A DNA stretch of 64,000 nucleotides, taken from positions 372,001-436,000 of the forward strand of contig NZ_NSKB01000003.1 in assembly GCF_002286975.1 (NCBI RefSeq), written 5' to 3'. The position numbers and the translations under genes are program-made. The stretch is from Halomonas salipaludis. GTDB taxonomy: Bacteria; Pseudomonadota; Gammaproteobacteria; Pseudomonadales; Halomonadaceae. Numbering within the stretch: the stretch's first letter is position 1; the number at the start of each line of letters is the position of its first letter. Shown here piece by piece: positions 1 to 8,089 of the stretch. The notes beneath the pieces are model-generated. The model ran no database searches. It was given only the letters and a program-made list of their open reading frames with translations, and was not told the DNA's origin.

Positions 1-306
1 GTGGAGACGCTCTACCGCGCCCCGGCGCACCCCTATACCCGGGCGCTGCTGACGGCGATGCCGTCGATGAATCCCGACCAGCGCACCCAGCAGGCGCCGC
101 TCGCCGGCGACCCGCCCAACCCCATCGACCTGCCGCCGGGCTGTCGCTTCTGCCCACGCTGCCCGATGGTCGAGGATGCCTGCCGCGCCGCAGAGCCGGC
201 GCTCGAAGACTGCGGTACCGCGCACCAGGTCGCCTGCCGGCGCGCCGATGAGGTGATGGCCGGCGCGGTGCCCGTCAAGCGCCTGTCAGAGGAGAGCCCG
301 ACATGA
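1..306 (+). CDS. Oligopeptide/dipeptide-type ABC transporter ATPase, C-terminal fragment
   Basis: This is the last ~101 residues of an ATP-binding subunit whose start lies left of the window. The visible part begins near A-HPYTRALL and contains the cysteine-rich oligo_HPY tail (CRFCPRCPMVEDAC) found at the C terminus of Opp/Dpp ATPases. No Walker motifs are present because they would lie upstream. Its stop overlaps the ATG of the next gene in an ATGA junction, so the two ATPases are translationally coupled, as in dppD-dppF-type operons. The partner permeases and binding protein must be upstream, so the substrate cannot be read from this window. Family assignment is firm; the peptide, opine or glycoside substrate is unknown. 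Confidence 0.85.
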   Translation: METLYRAPAHPYTRALLTAMPSMNPDQRTQQAPLAGDPPNPIDLPPGCRFCPRCPMVEDACRAAEPALEDCGTAHQVACRRADEVMAGAVPVKRLSEESPT

Positions 307-1310
307 CCCTAGCTGCTGCGAAGTCCGCCGCTACGGACACCAACCCGGCCCCGCTGGTCGAGATCAGCGACCTGACGGTGCGCTTTCGCACCCCGACCCG
401 CCAGGTACACGCCGTCAACGGCGTCGACCTGACCCTCGAGCGCGGCGAGGTGCTGACCATCCTCGGCGAGAGTGGCTCCGGCAAGAGCGTCACCCTGCGC
501 ACCCTGATGCGCCTGCTGCCGGAGCGTCGCACCCAGCTCTCGGGGCGTGTCAGCGTCGACGGCCAGGACGTGCTGGCCATGTCGCAGCGCCAGCTGACCC
601 GCTTTCGCGGGCGCACGGCGTCGATGATCTTCCAGGAGCCGATGCTGGCCTTCGACCCGGTCTACCGCATCGGCGAGCAGATCGCCGAGACGGTGTGCCG
701 CCATGAGGGAGTCAGCCACCGCGAGGGCATGGCGCGGGCACTGGAGCTGTTCGAGCTGGTACGTATCCCCTCGCCTCAGCGCCGCCTGGCCAACTACCCC
801 CATGAACTTTCCGGGGGCATGAGTCAGCGGGCGATGATCGCGCTGGCGCTCTCCTGCCGGCCCAAGCTGCTGCTCGCCGACGAGCCGACCACGGCGCTGG
901 ACGCCACGGTGCAGATCCAGATTCTGCTGCTGCTGCGCGACCTGCAGCGCGAGCTGGGGATGTCGGTGATCTTCGTCACCCACGACATGGGGGTCGCCAA
1001 TGAGATCTCCGATCGCATCGCGGTGATGTATGCCGGACGCATCGTCGAGTCGGGCCGGGTCGAGGAGCTGATTGGCGATCCGCAGCACCCCTATACCCAG
1101 GGCCTGATGGCATCGCGCGCCTCGGGAGCGCAGCGTGGTCAACGGCTGCAGGCGATTCCCGGGGCGCCGCCCGATCTCGCTGAACTGCCGCGAGGCTGCG
1201 CCTTCGCACCGCGCTGCCCAAAGGCCGGCGACGAGTGCCTGGCGGCGGTGCCTGCCTCACGAGGGTTGAGTGACACCCACTGGGCGGCCTGCTGCCGGCT
1301 GGGCGCCTGA
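303..1310 (+). CDS. Oligopeptide/dipeptide-type ABC transporter ATP-binding protein
   Basis: A full 335-residue ATPase of the OppD/DppD family that would power import through inner-membrane permeases. Visible motifs are Walker A GESGSGKS (about 55-62), Q-loop QEPM (about 111-114), signature LSGGMSQR (about 169-176), Walker B LLLADEP (about 189-195), H-loop VTHD, and a C-terminal oligo_HPY tail with the CAFAPRCPKAGDEC cysteine cluster. The ATG at 303 overlaps the stop of the upstream ATPase, and its own stop overlaps the following GntR gene (TGATG), so all three are one transcription unit. The substrate is not determinable here. The adjacency to a ureide catabolic block allows, but does not show, a nitrogen-compound substrate. 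Confidence 0.93.
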   Translation: MTLAAAKSAATDTNPAPLVEISDLTVRFRTPTRQVHAVNGVDLTLERGEVLTILGESGSGKSVTLRTLMRLLPERRTQLSGRVSVDGQDVLAMSQRQLTRFRGRTASMIFQEPMLAFDPVYRIGEQIAETVCRHEGVSHREGMARALELFELVRIPSPQRRLANYPHELSGGMSQRAMIALALSCRPKLLLADEPTTALDATVQIQILLLLRDLQRELGMSVIFVTHDMGVANEISDRIAVMYAGRIVESGRVEELIGDPQHPYTQGLMASRASGAQRGQRLQAIPGAPPDLAELPRGCAFAPRCPKAGDECLAAVPASRGLSDTHWAACCRLGA

Positions 1311-2032
1311 TGGACGAATCGCGTCGAGGGGCATCCGCCGGGGGGCGCGGCAAGGATGGTGACGGTGCCGCGCGCCACGAGGCGATACATCGAGCGATCA
1401 GCGAGGCGATCATCGAGCAGCGCCTCAAGCCCGGTGCACGGCTGCGCGAGGACGCCCTGGCCGAAGTGTTCGGCGTCAGCCGTACCGGGATCCGCAAGAT
1501 CCTGCAGCGTCTGGCGCTGGAGCGCATGGTCACGCTAACACCGCGCCGCGGGGCCAGCGTGACCCGGCCTACCGTGGAGGAAGCCAGAGAGGTCTTCGCG
1601 GCGCGTCGGCTGGTCGAGTGCGGCTTGATGCCATGTGCCGCTGCCAATATCAGTCCTGCCGAAGCCGGCGCCCTGCGCGACCTGGCCCGCCGCGAGCATG
1701 AAGCGCTGCGGTCCGGTAAGCAGAGTACCGCGATCAAGCTCTCGGCGATGTTCCACGAGCGGCTGGCCCAGCTTGCCGGCAATGCCACCCTGGCCGAATT
1801 CGTGGCCGGGCTGTGCTCGCGCTCGTCGCTGATCCTCGCCGTCTACGGCCACCCCGGGCACCTGGGCTGCGAATCCCATGACCACAGCGAGCTGCTTCGG
1901 CTGCTCGAAGCAGGCAACGGCGAGCGCGCCGCGATTTTCATGCGCCGCCACCTCAAGGCCATCGAGGCCTCGCTGTCGGTGGTCGAGGAGCTGGAGGACG
2001 CACCGGACCTGCACACTATTTTCGGTGCCTGA
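1310..2032 (+). CDS. GntR-family transcriptional regulator with FCD domain
   Basis: A 240-residue regulator with an N-terminal winged helix (about residues 23-88, including AEVFGVSRTGIRKILQRL) and a C-terminal all-helical FCD ligand-binding domain (about 95-225). Likely metal-ligand histidines occur in FHERLAQLAGN and HDHSELL. It is the last gene of the ABC ATPase operon, with a one-base TGATG overlap. Four TGTATACA palindromes, a shape typical of FCD GntR operators, lie at 3.57, 3.76, 4.54 and 7.14 kb in front of the permease, racemase-like, puuE and yfcC genes. This is the only GntR gene near them, so it is the best candidate to control that regulon. That link is inferred. Confidence 0.9.
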   Translation: MDESRRGASAGGRGKDGDGAARHEAIHRAISEAIIEQRLKPGARLREDALAEVFGVSRTGIRKILQRLALERMVTLTPRRGASVTRPTVEEAREVFAARRLVECGLMPCAAANISPAEAGALRDLARREHEALRSGKQSTAIKLSAMFHERLAQLAGNATLAEFVAGLCSRSSLILAVYGHPGHLGCESHDHSELLRLLEAGNGERAAIFMRRHLKAIEASLSVVEELEDAPDLHTIFGA

Positions 2033-2067
2033 AGACGCCTTGCGGCTGTCCTTTGGCCGATCACCAA

Positions 2068-2109
2068 AAACGCCAGCGCCTCGGGCCTGAGTCCAGGACG
2101 CTGGCGTTT
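2068..2109. terminator. Bidirectional intrinsic terminator hairpin
   Basis: Perfect 11-bp inverted repeat AAACGCCAGCG / CGCTGGCGTTT (2068-2078 and 2099-2109), preceded by an A-run and followed by T-rich sequence. It lies between the convergent GntR gene and NCS1 permease gene, so it can end transcription from either side. Confidence 0.85.
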
Positions 2110-2126
2110 GGTTGAGGGTTGTCGGG

Positions 2127-3497
2127 TTATTGGCGGAAGCGCTGGCAGGGCGCCCAGTGCTGCATCAGCAGGTAGTAGGTGATACCGGCGGGTATCAGGC
2201 TGGCGTACCAGGAGACCGCCGAGAACGTCAGTGCGGCGGCGATGCCCACCGCGGTGGCGATCAGCGCGGCGACGTTGACGCCTCGGTAGGGGCCTGCCTC
2301 GTCATACAGCTTGGCAATATCCAGCGTGCGGCGACGGATCACGTAGTAGTCGACCACCAGGATGGCGAAGATCGGGCCGAGGAATGCCGAGTAGGTCTGC
2401 ACGAACAGCTGCAGGCCGGCGGCGGATTCGGGCTGGACCAGCTTCCAGGGGAAGGTGGCGAAGGCCAGCAGGCCGACGATCACCGTGGCGACCGGGAATT
2501 TAAGCTTGAATACGTCCATCAGCACATAGGTCGGCGGCACCACGTTGTTGAGCACGTTGGTGGTGACCTGGGCAAAGGCGATAAAGAGCAGGGTGGTCAT
2601 CAGCAGCGGGGTGTTGTCCACGGCGTTGGCGAACACCTGGATGGGGTCGGCGGTGCCGGTGGCCTCGGAGACCATATAGCCGATCAGGCCCATGAACATC
2701 GTGCAGGGCAGGATCGACATGGCATAGATGGTGGTCAGCAGGCCCGGCCCGGTGCCTTTCTTGTGCTCGCGGGAGTAATCGCTGACGTTGAGCATCATGG
2801 TGCTGTAGATGCCCAGGAACAGCATGGTGGCGCCCCAGAAAGGCATGCCCCAGGAGCCTTCCATGGTCAGCAGGTTGGCCGAGAGCACATCGCCGTAGCG
2901 CTGCACCGTGGCATAGAACATATAGGTCAGGGAGGCGAGTATGAAGGCGCTGCCAATGTTCTCCAGCCACTTGATGCCCTGGAAGCCCATCACCGAAAGT
3001 CCGATCTGCAGGAACTGGAAGGTGATGAAGTAGAAGATCAGGTTATCGAAGCCGAACAGGGTCGCCGAGACCATGTTCAGCGCACCGGCGCCGATCCAGC
3101 TCTGGAAGCCGTACCAGACAATGGCAGGCACGGCGCGCACGAGGCCCGGGATGCGCGTGCCGGCAAAGCCGAAGGCGCTGCGTGCCTGGACCATGAAGGG
3201 AATGCCGTACTTATAGCCGGGAGCGCCATTGATGGCCAGGGCGATGCCGATCACGAAGCAGCCGATGGCGATGGCCAGGGTCGCCTGGATCAGGTTGAGC
3301 GTGCCGACCACGCTGGAGCCCATGGCGAAGGTGCCGATCGACACGCAGCCGCCGAACCAGGCCAGGAAATAGGATGGGCGACCCATGATGCGGGTCTGCT
3401 GGGGGGCCAGGCTTTCCTGTCCCGGTGCCTTGGTGGGGGAACCGGTGGTGGGGCCGCTGGGCGGGGCCTGTGCCGCTGATTGATCGCTGTTGGTCAT
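2127..3497 (-). CDS. NCS1-family nucleobase/allantoin permease
   Basis: A 456-residue inner-membrane carrier of the cytosine/uracil/allantoin/thiamine (NCS1) family with about 12 hydrophobic segments. Family-like stretches include YFLAWFGGCVSIGTFAMGSS near the N terminus and PAIVWYGFQSWIGAGALN. I chose the ATG at 3497 over the in-frame ATG at 3560 because CGAGGA lies a correct distance upstream of it. It is divergent from the racemase-like gene and allantoinase, and an operator palindrome TGTATACA at 3574-3581 lies in its promoter region. Context suggests uptake of allantoin or a related ureide/purine. Sequence alone cannot separate allantoin from uracil, cytosine or hydantoin. Confidence 0.88.
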   Translation of the reverse strand: MTNSDQSAAQAPPSGPTTGSPTKAPGQESLAPQQTRIMGRPSYFLAWFGGCVSIGTFAMGSSVVGTLNLIQATLAIAIGCFVIGIALAINGAPGYKYGIPFMVQARSAFGFAGTRIPGLVRAVPAIVWYGFQSWIGAGALNMVSATLFGFDNLIFYFITFQFLQIGLSVMGFQGIKWLENIGSAFILASLTYMFYATVQRYGDVLSANLLTMEGSWGMPFWGATMLFLGIYSTMMLNVSDYSREHKKGTGPGLLTTIYAMSILPCTMFMGLIGYMVSEATGTADPIQVFANAVDNTPLLMTTLLFIAFAQVTTNVLNNVVPPTYVLMDVFKLKFPVATVIVGLLAFATFPWKLVQPESAAGLQLFVQTYSAFLGPIFAILVVDYYVIRRRTLDIAKLYDEAGPYRGVNVAALIATAVGIAAALTFSAVSWYASLIPAGITYYLLMQHWAPCQRFRQ

Positions 3498-3571
3498 ATC
3501 GCGGTCCTCGCAAGGGTAGGGTTGTTGTGCTTCGACCTGCGCTACGTGCTTCGTGGACAATATAATTTTTA

Positions 3572-3583
3572 TTTGTATACAAA
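3572..3583. promoter_or_regulatory. GntR-type operator, site 1 (NCS1 permease)
   Basis: Perfect palindrome TTTGTATACAAA with core TGTATACA at 3574-3581, about 75 bp upstream of the permease start. It is one of four copies of the core in this block. Confidence 0.7.
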
Positions 3584-3756
3584 AATAGGCAAGGCTATGC
3601 TGAATTGCAAGTGCTGAATGCTGCCCAGGTGAAAATTTATATCTAATATAAAACAGTTAGTTACACCTATCGCCTGGAGAGTTTTCATAGTGGAAGAGAG
3701 TGATGGCAATGCGTTTAGCGACTTGAGCGGCAGTGGTGTCGCCATTTTTATTTGAT

Positions 3757-3770
3757 GAATGTATACAATT
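3757..3770. promoter_or_regulatory. GntR-type operator, site 2 (racemase-like gene)
   Basis: GAATGTATACAATT with core TGTATACA at 3760-3767, about 50 bp upstream of the chosen start at 3817. Confidence 0.7.
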
Positions 3771-3816
3771 GATCTGGCCGGGCAACCCGCTCGGCGACGT
3801 GCTTGAGGAGGCGCTC

Positions 3817-4497
3817 ATGCGTTTACTGCTACTTAATGGCAATGCCAATCTCGCCATGACCGAGCAAATGGCTGCCAAGGCCCGTGGGTTGCTTGGGGCA
3901 GACGTCGATGTGGTCGCAGAGACCGCCGTCGATAGCGTTGCTTACATTGCATCGCGGCGTGACTGTGCGCTGTCTGCGGCTGCGGTGGTGGGCTTGGCCG
4001 AGGATCATCTGGGCAACGATGCCGAGGGGTTCGATGCCATTCTGCTGGCCTGCTTCGGTGAGCCGGGCATCAGTGCGGTGCGTGAGATCAGTTCGGTACC
4101 GGTGGTGGGAATGCTCGAGGCGTCGGTGCTGAGCGCGCTGCAGCTGGGCGGGCGCTTCTCGGTGATTACCCCGGGGCAGCGCTGGCCGCGGATGATCGAG
4201 GACCAGCTCAACGATCTCGGTGTGGCGCGACACTGCCTGGGGATCGACGCCATCGCCATCGACGACCTGGACCTGCCGGCCCAGCGCGATCTGGCCAGGC
4301 AACGGCTGGCGGCGACCCTTGAGGCGCAGCGCTCACGCCTGGCGCCGGACGTGGTCATCGTCGGGGGCGCGGCGTTTGCAGGCCTGGCCGCGCAGCTGAC
4401 CCAGGCGCAAGGGTGTCGGGTGATCGACTGCCTGGATGCTGCGCTGGTTCAAGTGCAAGCCATGATGCTACTTGCCACTGCGCACGGTAAGGGCTAG
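3817..4497 (+). CDS. Asp/Glu/hydantoin racemase-family protein (possible allantoin racemase)
   Basis: A 226-residue member of the Asp/Glu/hydantoin racemase superfamily. The start at 3817 is preferred because AGGAGG lies just upstream; an in-frame ATG 28 codons earlier has no such site. Between an NCS1 permease and allantoinase, the expected role is interconversion of allantoin enantiomers. The first catalytic loop is intact (LLACFGEPG, C79). The second loop, normally GCAGM with a catalytic Cys, reads VGGAAFAGLA, with Gly at about 184. A cysteine appears instead in VIDCLDAA (C205), where the family usually has Gly. True two-base racemase activity is therefore uncertain; a decarboxylase, isomerase or relocated-Cys racemase are alternatives. 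Confidence 0.8.
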   Translation: MRLLLLNGNANLAMTEQMAAKARGLLGADVDVVAETAVDSVAYIASRRDCALSAAAVVGLAEDHLGNDAEGFDAILLACFGEPGISAVREISSVPVVGMLEASVLSALQLGGRFSVITPGQRWPRMIEDQLNDLGVARHCLGIDAIAIDDLDLPAQRDLARQRLAATLEAQRSRLAPDVVIVGGAAFAGLAAQLTQAQGCRVIDCLDAALVQVQAMMLLATAHGKG

Positions 4498-4535
4498 AGG
4501 CTTGCAAGGCTGGTGAGTACACTCTATCTTTGTAT

Positions 4536-4543
4536 TGTATACA
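4536..4543. promoter_or_regulatory. GntR-type operator, site 3 (puuE)
   Basis: TGTATACA within TTGTATACATAA, about 50 bp upstream of the puuE start, in a short A+T-rich gap between the racemase-like gene and puuE. Confidence 0.65.
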
Positions 4544-4592
4544 TAAAGTGTTGCCAGCATAGCGCCCAGAATAGACAAAGAGAGGCTCGACC

Positions 4593-5519
4593 ATGCCCCA
4601 GGACTACCCACGTGACCTGATCGGCTATAGCCGTACCCCGCCCCAGGCCAACTGGCCGGGCAAGGCCAAAATTGCGGTGCAGTTCGTGCTCAACTACGAA
4701 GAGGGGGGCGAGAGCTGTGTGCTACATGGCGACAGTCACTCCGAGAAGTTCCTCTCCGAGATTGTCGGCGCCGAGGCCTATCCTGAGCGTCACCTGAGCA
4801 TGGAGTCGATCTACGAATACGGCTCTCGAGTCGGGGTTTGGCGGGTGCTCAACGAATTCGACAAGCGTGGCCTGCCGCTGACCGTGTTCGGTGTGGCCAT
4901 GGCGCTGGAGCGTCACCCCGAGGTGGCCCATGCCTTCCAGGAGCTGGGCCACGAGATCGCCTGCCACGGCTACCGCTGGCTGCACTACCAGGGCATGCCC
5001 GAGAGTCTCGAGCGCGAGCACATGCAGCGTGCCATCGAGATCTTCCAGACCCTCTATGGCGAGAAACCGCTGGGCTGGTACACCGGCCGCGACAGCGTCA
5101 ATACCCGGCGGCTGGTGATCGACGAGGGCTCCTTTCTTTACGACAGCGACTACTACGGCGACGACCTGCCGTTCTGGACCCGCGAGCAGGACAGCCAGGG
5201 CGAGACCCATGACCACTTGGTGGTGCCCTACACCCTGGATACCAATGATATGCGCTTCGCCACGCCCCAGGGCTTCAACACCGGTGATCACTTCTTCGCG
5301 TACCTGCGTGACGCCTTCGATGTGCTCTACGCCGAGGGTGAGGACGCGCCGAAGATGATGTCGATCGGCCTGCACTGTCGCTTGATCGGCCGCCCTGGAC
5401 GCTTCCGCGCCCTGCAGCGATTCCTCGACCATATCGAGTCGCATGATCGGGTCTGGGTGACGCGGCGGGTGGACATCGCTCGCCACTGGGCCGAGCAGCA
5501 TCCGGCACCGGCACGCTGA
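4593..5519 (+). CDS. puuE: Allantoinase, PuuE type (polysaccharide-deacetylase fold)
   Basis: A 308-residue protein that closely resembles PuuE, the allantoinase that hydrolyses allantoin to allantoate and is unrelated to the amidohydrolase-type AllB. Recognisable stretches are RDLIGYSRTPPQANWPGKAK at the N terminus, NYEEGGESCVLHGD, ESIYEYGSRVGVWRVL, and the NodB-type CHGYRW motif. A GAGAGG ribosome-binding site precedes the ATG. It lies downstream of the racemase-like gene with its own TGTATACA operator. Together with allE and allA it places this block in ureide degradation. The product allantoate needs an allantoate amidohydrolase, which is not encoded in this window. Confidence 0.93.
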   Translation: MPQDYPRDLIGYSRTPPQANWPGKAKIAVQFVLNYEEGGESCVLHGDSHSEKFLSEIVGAEAYPERHLSMESIYEYGSRVGVWRVLNEFDKRGLPLTVFGVAMALERHPEVAHAFQELGHEIACHGYRWLHYQGMPESLEREHMQRAIEIFQTLYGEKPLGWYTGRDSVNTRRLVIDEGSFLYDSDYYGDDLPFWTREQDSQGETHDHLVVPYTLDTNDMRFATPQGFNTGDHFFAYLRDAFDVLYAEGEDAPKMMSIGLHCRLIGRPGRFRALQRFLDHIESHDRVWVTRRVDIARHWAEQHPAPAR

Positions 5520-5556
5520 GCGGGCATGCCGGGGACGATGATCGCATCGCCCAGGC

Positions 5557-5587
5557 TTGCCCCCCGCCTGATGTGGCTGGGGGGCAA
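5557..5587. terminator. Hairpin between convergent puuE and yfcC-type gene
   Basis: Perfect 9-bp stem TTGCCCCCC / GGGGGGCAA (5557-5565 and 5579-5587) with a 13-nt loop. There is no good T-run, so it may act as a bidirectional transcription barrier rather than a classic terminator. Confidence 0.6.
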
Positions 5588-5612
5588 TCGCCTAGGGGCG
5601 ACGGCTAGCCGC

Positions 5613-7049
5613 TCAGCCTACCCATTGGGTTGCTTGGGCGAAGGCCAGAAGGGCCAGAGCGATCAGTACCCAGACGCAGAACAGTGGGAAGAAGAACTTG
5701 ACCCACTTTTGCCAGGGTACGCCGGCAATGGCCAGGGTGGCCATGAAGTAGCCGGAGGTCGGGTAGAGGATGTTGCCCATGCCGTCGCCGAGCTGGAAGG
5801 CAAGCACGGCGGTCTGGCGAGTGACCCCGATGAGGTCGGAGAGCGGCGCCATGATCGGCATGGTCACCAGCGCCTGGCCGCTGCCGGAGGGCACCACGAA
5901 GTTGAAGGCCAACTGGGCGAAGTACATGCCGATTGCCGAGAGCAGGGTCGGCAGTTCACCTACCAGGTTACCCAGCCCCATGACCATGGTGTCCATGATC
6001 TGGCCGTCCTCGAGGACCACGGCCACGCCGCGGGCGACACCGGCAATCATGGCGCCGACCAGCACGTCGCGAAAGCCCTTGTTGAAGGCCTCGCAGATAC
6101 TCTCGGTAGTCAGGCCGGCGATCAGCCCGACGACGATGCCCATGAGGATGAACAGGCCGGCCATCTCCATCATGAACCAGCCTTGCTGCAGTACGCCGTA
6201 GACCAGAATGCCGAAGAAGGCGAACGTGGCCAGGGCCGCCAGTTTCTGGCGTGTATTAGCGACCAGTGCGCCTTCGTCGCCGGCATGCTGGTAGGTGGCA
6301 CGCTTTTCCGCCTCGACGGCGTCACCGGCCATCAAGCTCAGTTCCGGATTGTCGCGGACCTTGCGCGCATAGCGCATCACAAAATAGATGCCCGCGCCGA
6401 GCACGATGGCGAAGGCAACGGCGCGCAGGCCGAAGCCGGAATAGAGCGGCAGGTCCGAGAGCTGCTGGCCGAGCCCGGTATTGATCGGGTTGAGCACGCC
6501 GGTGGCAAAGCCGGCGGTGGTGGCACACAGCGCGACGGCCGCGGCGGTCACCGAGTCGAAGCGCAGCGCGATCATCAGTGGCAGGATGACCGGGACATAG
6601 ACCAGCGCCAACTCCTGGGTGCCGATGACGGTGGCGACCAGTGCGAATACCGTCATCAGCACCGGTATCATCAGCAGGCTCTGGTTGGCGAAACGCCGGG
6701 TCAGCTTGTCGACGCCAATCTCGATGATACCGGTGCGCCGCAGAACCATGAACATGCCGCCGATCATGAAGGTAAAGAACACCACCTCACCGGCGCTCAT
6801 CAGGCCATTGGGGATGGCCAGCATGAAGTCGACCACCCCCACCGGCGAAGGCTCGACGTGCTGGAACGACGCTGGGTCGATAGTGATGCGTCCCTCCGGG
6901 CCGGGGATACGTTCGAATTCACCGGCCGGAACGAAGTGGGTCGCCACCGCGGCGATGGCGATGAAGACGAACAGGATCACGTAGATGTGAGGGATTCTGA
7001 AGGATCCCGCGTGTGGGTTGCTGCTGTTGCTGTTTGAGTGTGAAGGCAT
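5613..7049 (-). CDS. YfcC-family membrane transporter
   Basis: A 478-residue polytopic inner-membrane protein of the YfcC family, related to C4-dicarboxylate/short-chain-acid carriers. It starts with a cytoplasmic Ser/Asn-rich tail (SHSNSNSSN), followed by IPHIYVILFVFIAIAAVATHF and the family stretch FFTFMIGGMFMVLRRTG; roughly a dozen hydrophobic segments follow. The ATG at 7049 is chosen because CGAGG sits just upstream; the longer reading frame to 7172 has none. It is transcribed divergently from allE, and the shared gap holds a TGTATACG near-palindrome and an IclR-type operator. Placement inside the ureide block suggests a ureide, allantoate or related anionic substrate, but the family's substrates are poorly defined. 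Confidence 0.85.
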   Translation of the reverse strand: MPSHSNSNSSNPHAGSFRIPHIYVILFVFIAIAAVATHFVPAGEFERIPGPEGRITIDPASFQHVEPSPVGVVDFMLAIPNGLMSAGEVVFFTFMIGGMFMVLRRTGIIEIGVDKLTRRFANQSLLMIPVLMTVFALVATVIGTQELALVYVPVILPLMIALRFDSVTAAAVALCATTAGFATGVLNPINTGLGQQLSDLPLYSGFGLRAVAFAIVLGAGIYFVMRYARKVRDNPELSLMAGDAVEAEKRATYQHAGDEGALVANTRQKLAALATFAFFGILVYGVLQQGWFMMEMAGLFILMGIVVGLIAGLTTESICEAFNKGFRDVLVGAMIAGVARGVAVVLEDGQIMDTMVMGLGNLVGELPTLLSAIGMYFAQLAFNFVVPSGSGQALVTMPIMAPLSDLIGVTRQTAVLAFQLGDGMGNILYPTSGYFMATLAIAGVPWQKWVKFFFPLFCVWVLIALALLAFAQATQWVG

Positions 7050-7141
7050 GGGTACCTCGACGTGTTGAGAGTGGTGCCGTTGCTGATGCAGGTTGCGTGC
7101 CGATCTGATGCCGGCATTGTTACTCTGGATGAGCTGGCGCC

Positions 7142-7149
7142 TGTATACG
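7142..7149. promoter_or_regulatory. GntR-type operator, site 4 (yfcC-type gene)
   Basis: TGTATACG, one base off the TGTATACA palindrome found at three other sites. It lies about 95 bp upstream of the leftward yfcC-type start. Confidence 0.5.
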
Positions 7150-7191
7150 ATGACGCGTCTCACTTGTTGCATGCTTGAGTGAAGACTATTA

Positions 7192-7206
7192 TGGAAATTA
7201 TTTCCA
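7192..7206. promoter_or_regulatory. IclR/AllR-type operator, site 1 (allE)
   Basis: Perfect 15-bp palindrome TGGAAATTATTTCCA ending 21 bp before the allE start codon. It matches the published consensus for E. coli IclR, TGGAAATNATTTCCA, as I recall it. AllR, the allantoin-pathway repressor, is also an IclR-family protein, so an AllR-like repressor encoded elsewhere is the likely ligand. Confidence 0.75.
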
Positions 7207-7227
7207 ATATTTTCTAGGAGACTGCTT

Positions 7228-8061
7228 GTGAAGCACCGTTCCTACTACGCGCCCCACGGCGGACACCCGCCCCAGACCCAACTGCTCAGCGACCGCGCGG
7301 TATTCACCGAGGCCTATGCGGTGATCCCCAAGGGCGTGTTCGGCGATATCGTCACCAGCAACCTGCCGTTCTGGCATGACACTCGGCTGTGGGTGCTGGC
7401 ACGGCCGCTGTCCGGCTTTGCCGAGACCTTCTCGCAGTACATCATGGAGGTGGCCCCGGGCGGCGGCAGCGAGCGGCCCGAGCTGGACCCGGCCGCCGAG
7501 GGCGTGCTGTTCGTGGTCGAGGGCGAGATGACCCTGACCCTGGCGGGCGAGCGTCACCACATGATGCCGGGCGGCTATGCCTTTATCCCACCCGGCAGCG
7601 ACTGGCAACTGCGCAACGAGTCCGCGGCGCCGGTGCGCTTCCACTGGGTGCGCAAGGCGTTCGAGTTCGTCGACGGCCTCGAGGTGCCGAAGGCCTTCGT
7701 CACCAACGAGAACGATATCGCGCCGGTCGAGATGCCGGATACCGAGGGGCGCTGGGCTACCACGCGTTTCGTCGACCCTGCGGACGTGCGCCATGACATG
7801 CACGTCAATATCGTCACCTTCCAGCCGGGTGGCGTGATCCCTTTCGATGAGACCCATGTGATGGAGCACGGCCTCTACGTGCTTGAGGGCAAGGCGGTCT
7901 ATCACCTCAATCAGGACTGGGTGGAGGTCGAGGCCGGCGACTTCATGTGGCTGCGCGCCTTCTGCCCGCAGGCCTGCTATGCCGGCGGGCCGGGGCCGTT
8001 CCGCTATTTGCTCTACAAGGACGTCAACCGCCATCCGGCGCTGCGACTGGGTAGTCGCTGA
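7228..8061 (+). CDS. allE: (S)-ureidoglycine aminohydrolase
   Basis: A 277-residue bicupin protein resembling AllE (YlbA), which removes ammonia from (S)-ureidoglycine to give (S)-ureidoglycolate. The N terminus KHRSYYAPHGGHPPQTQLLS and the stretch VIPKGVFGDIVTSNLPFW are characteristic. The first cupin spans about residues 60-140; the second, with likely metal ligands in ETHVMEHGLYVLEG and a later conserved AFCPQACYAGG, spans about 175-265. The start is GTG at 7228, with TAGGAG eight bases upstream. It heads the allE-allA pair behind an IclR-type operator. The function depends on allantoate amidohydrolase supplying ureidoglycine. Confidence 0.92.
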   Translation: MKHRSYYAPHGGHPPQTQLLSDRAVFTEAYAVIPKGVFGDIVTSNLPFWHDTRLWVLARPLSGFAETFSQYIMEVAPGGGSERPELDPAAEGVLFVVEGEMTLTLAGERHHMMPGGYAFIPPGSDWQLRNESAAPVRFHWVRKAFEFVDGLEVPKAFVTNENDIAPVEMPDTEGRWATTRFVDPADVRHDMHVNIVTFQPGGVIPFDETHVMEHGLYVLEGKAVYHLNQDWVEVEAGDFMWLRAFCPQACYAGGPGPFRYLLYKDVNRHPALRLGSR

Positions 8062-8089
8062 GACCGAGCAGAGCGCTTTGGATAGCGAG

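Larger units (their letters stand above)
3498..3816. other. Divergent A+T-rich control region
   Basis: No gene seen. The stretch between the leftward permease and the rightward racemase-like gene is much richer in A+T than its neighbours and carries two copies of the TGTATACA operator, one facing each gene. The ribosome-binding site AGGAGG of the racemase-like gene sits at its right end. Confidence 0.7.

Noticed and set aside
2112-3479. Long rightward open frame of 455 codons opposite the NCS1 permease
   Set aside because: Shadow of a high-GC gene. Its translation is dominated by Gly, His, Gln and Asp, has no family match, and lies fully antisense to a clear 12-helix permease.
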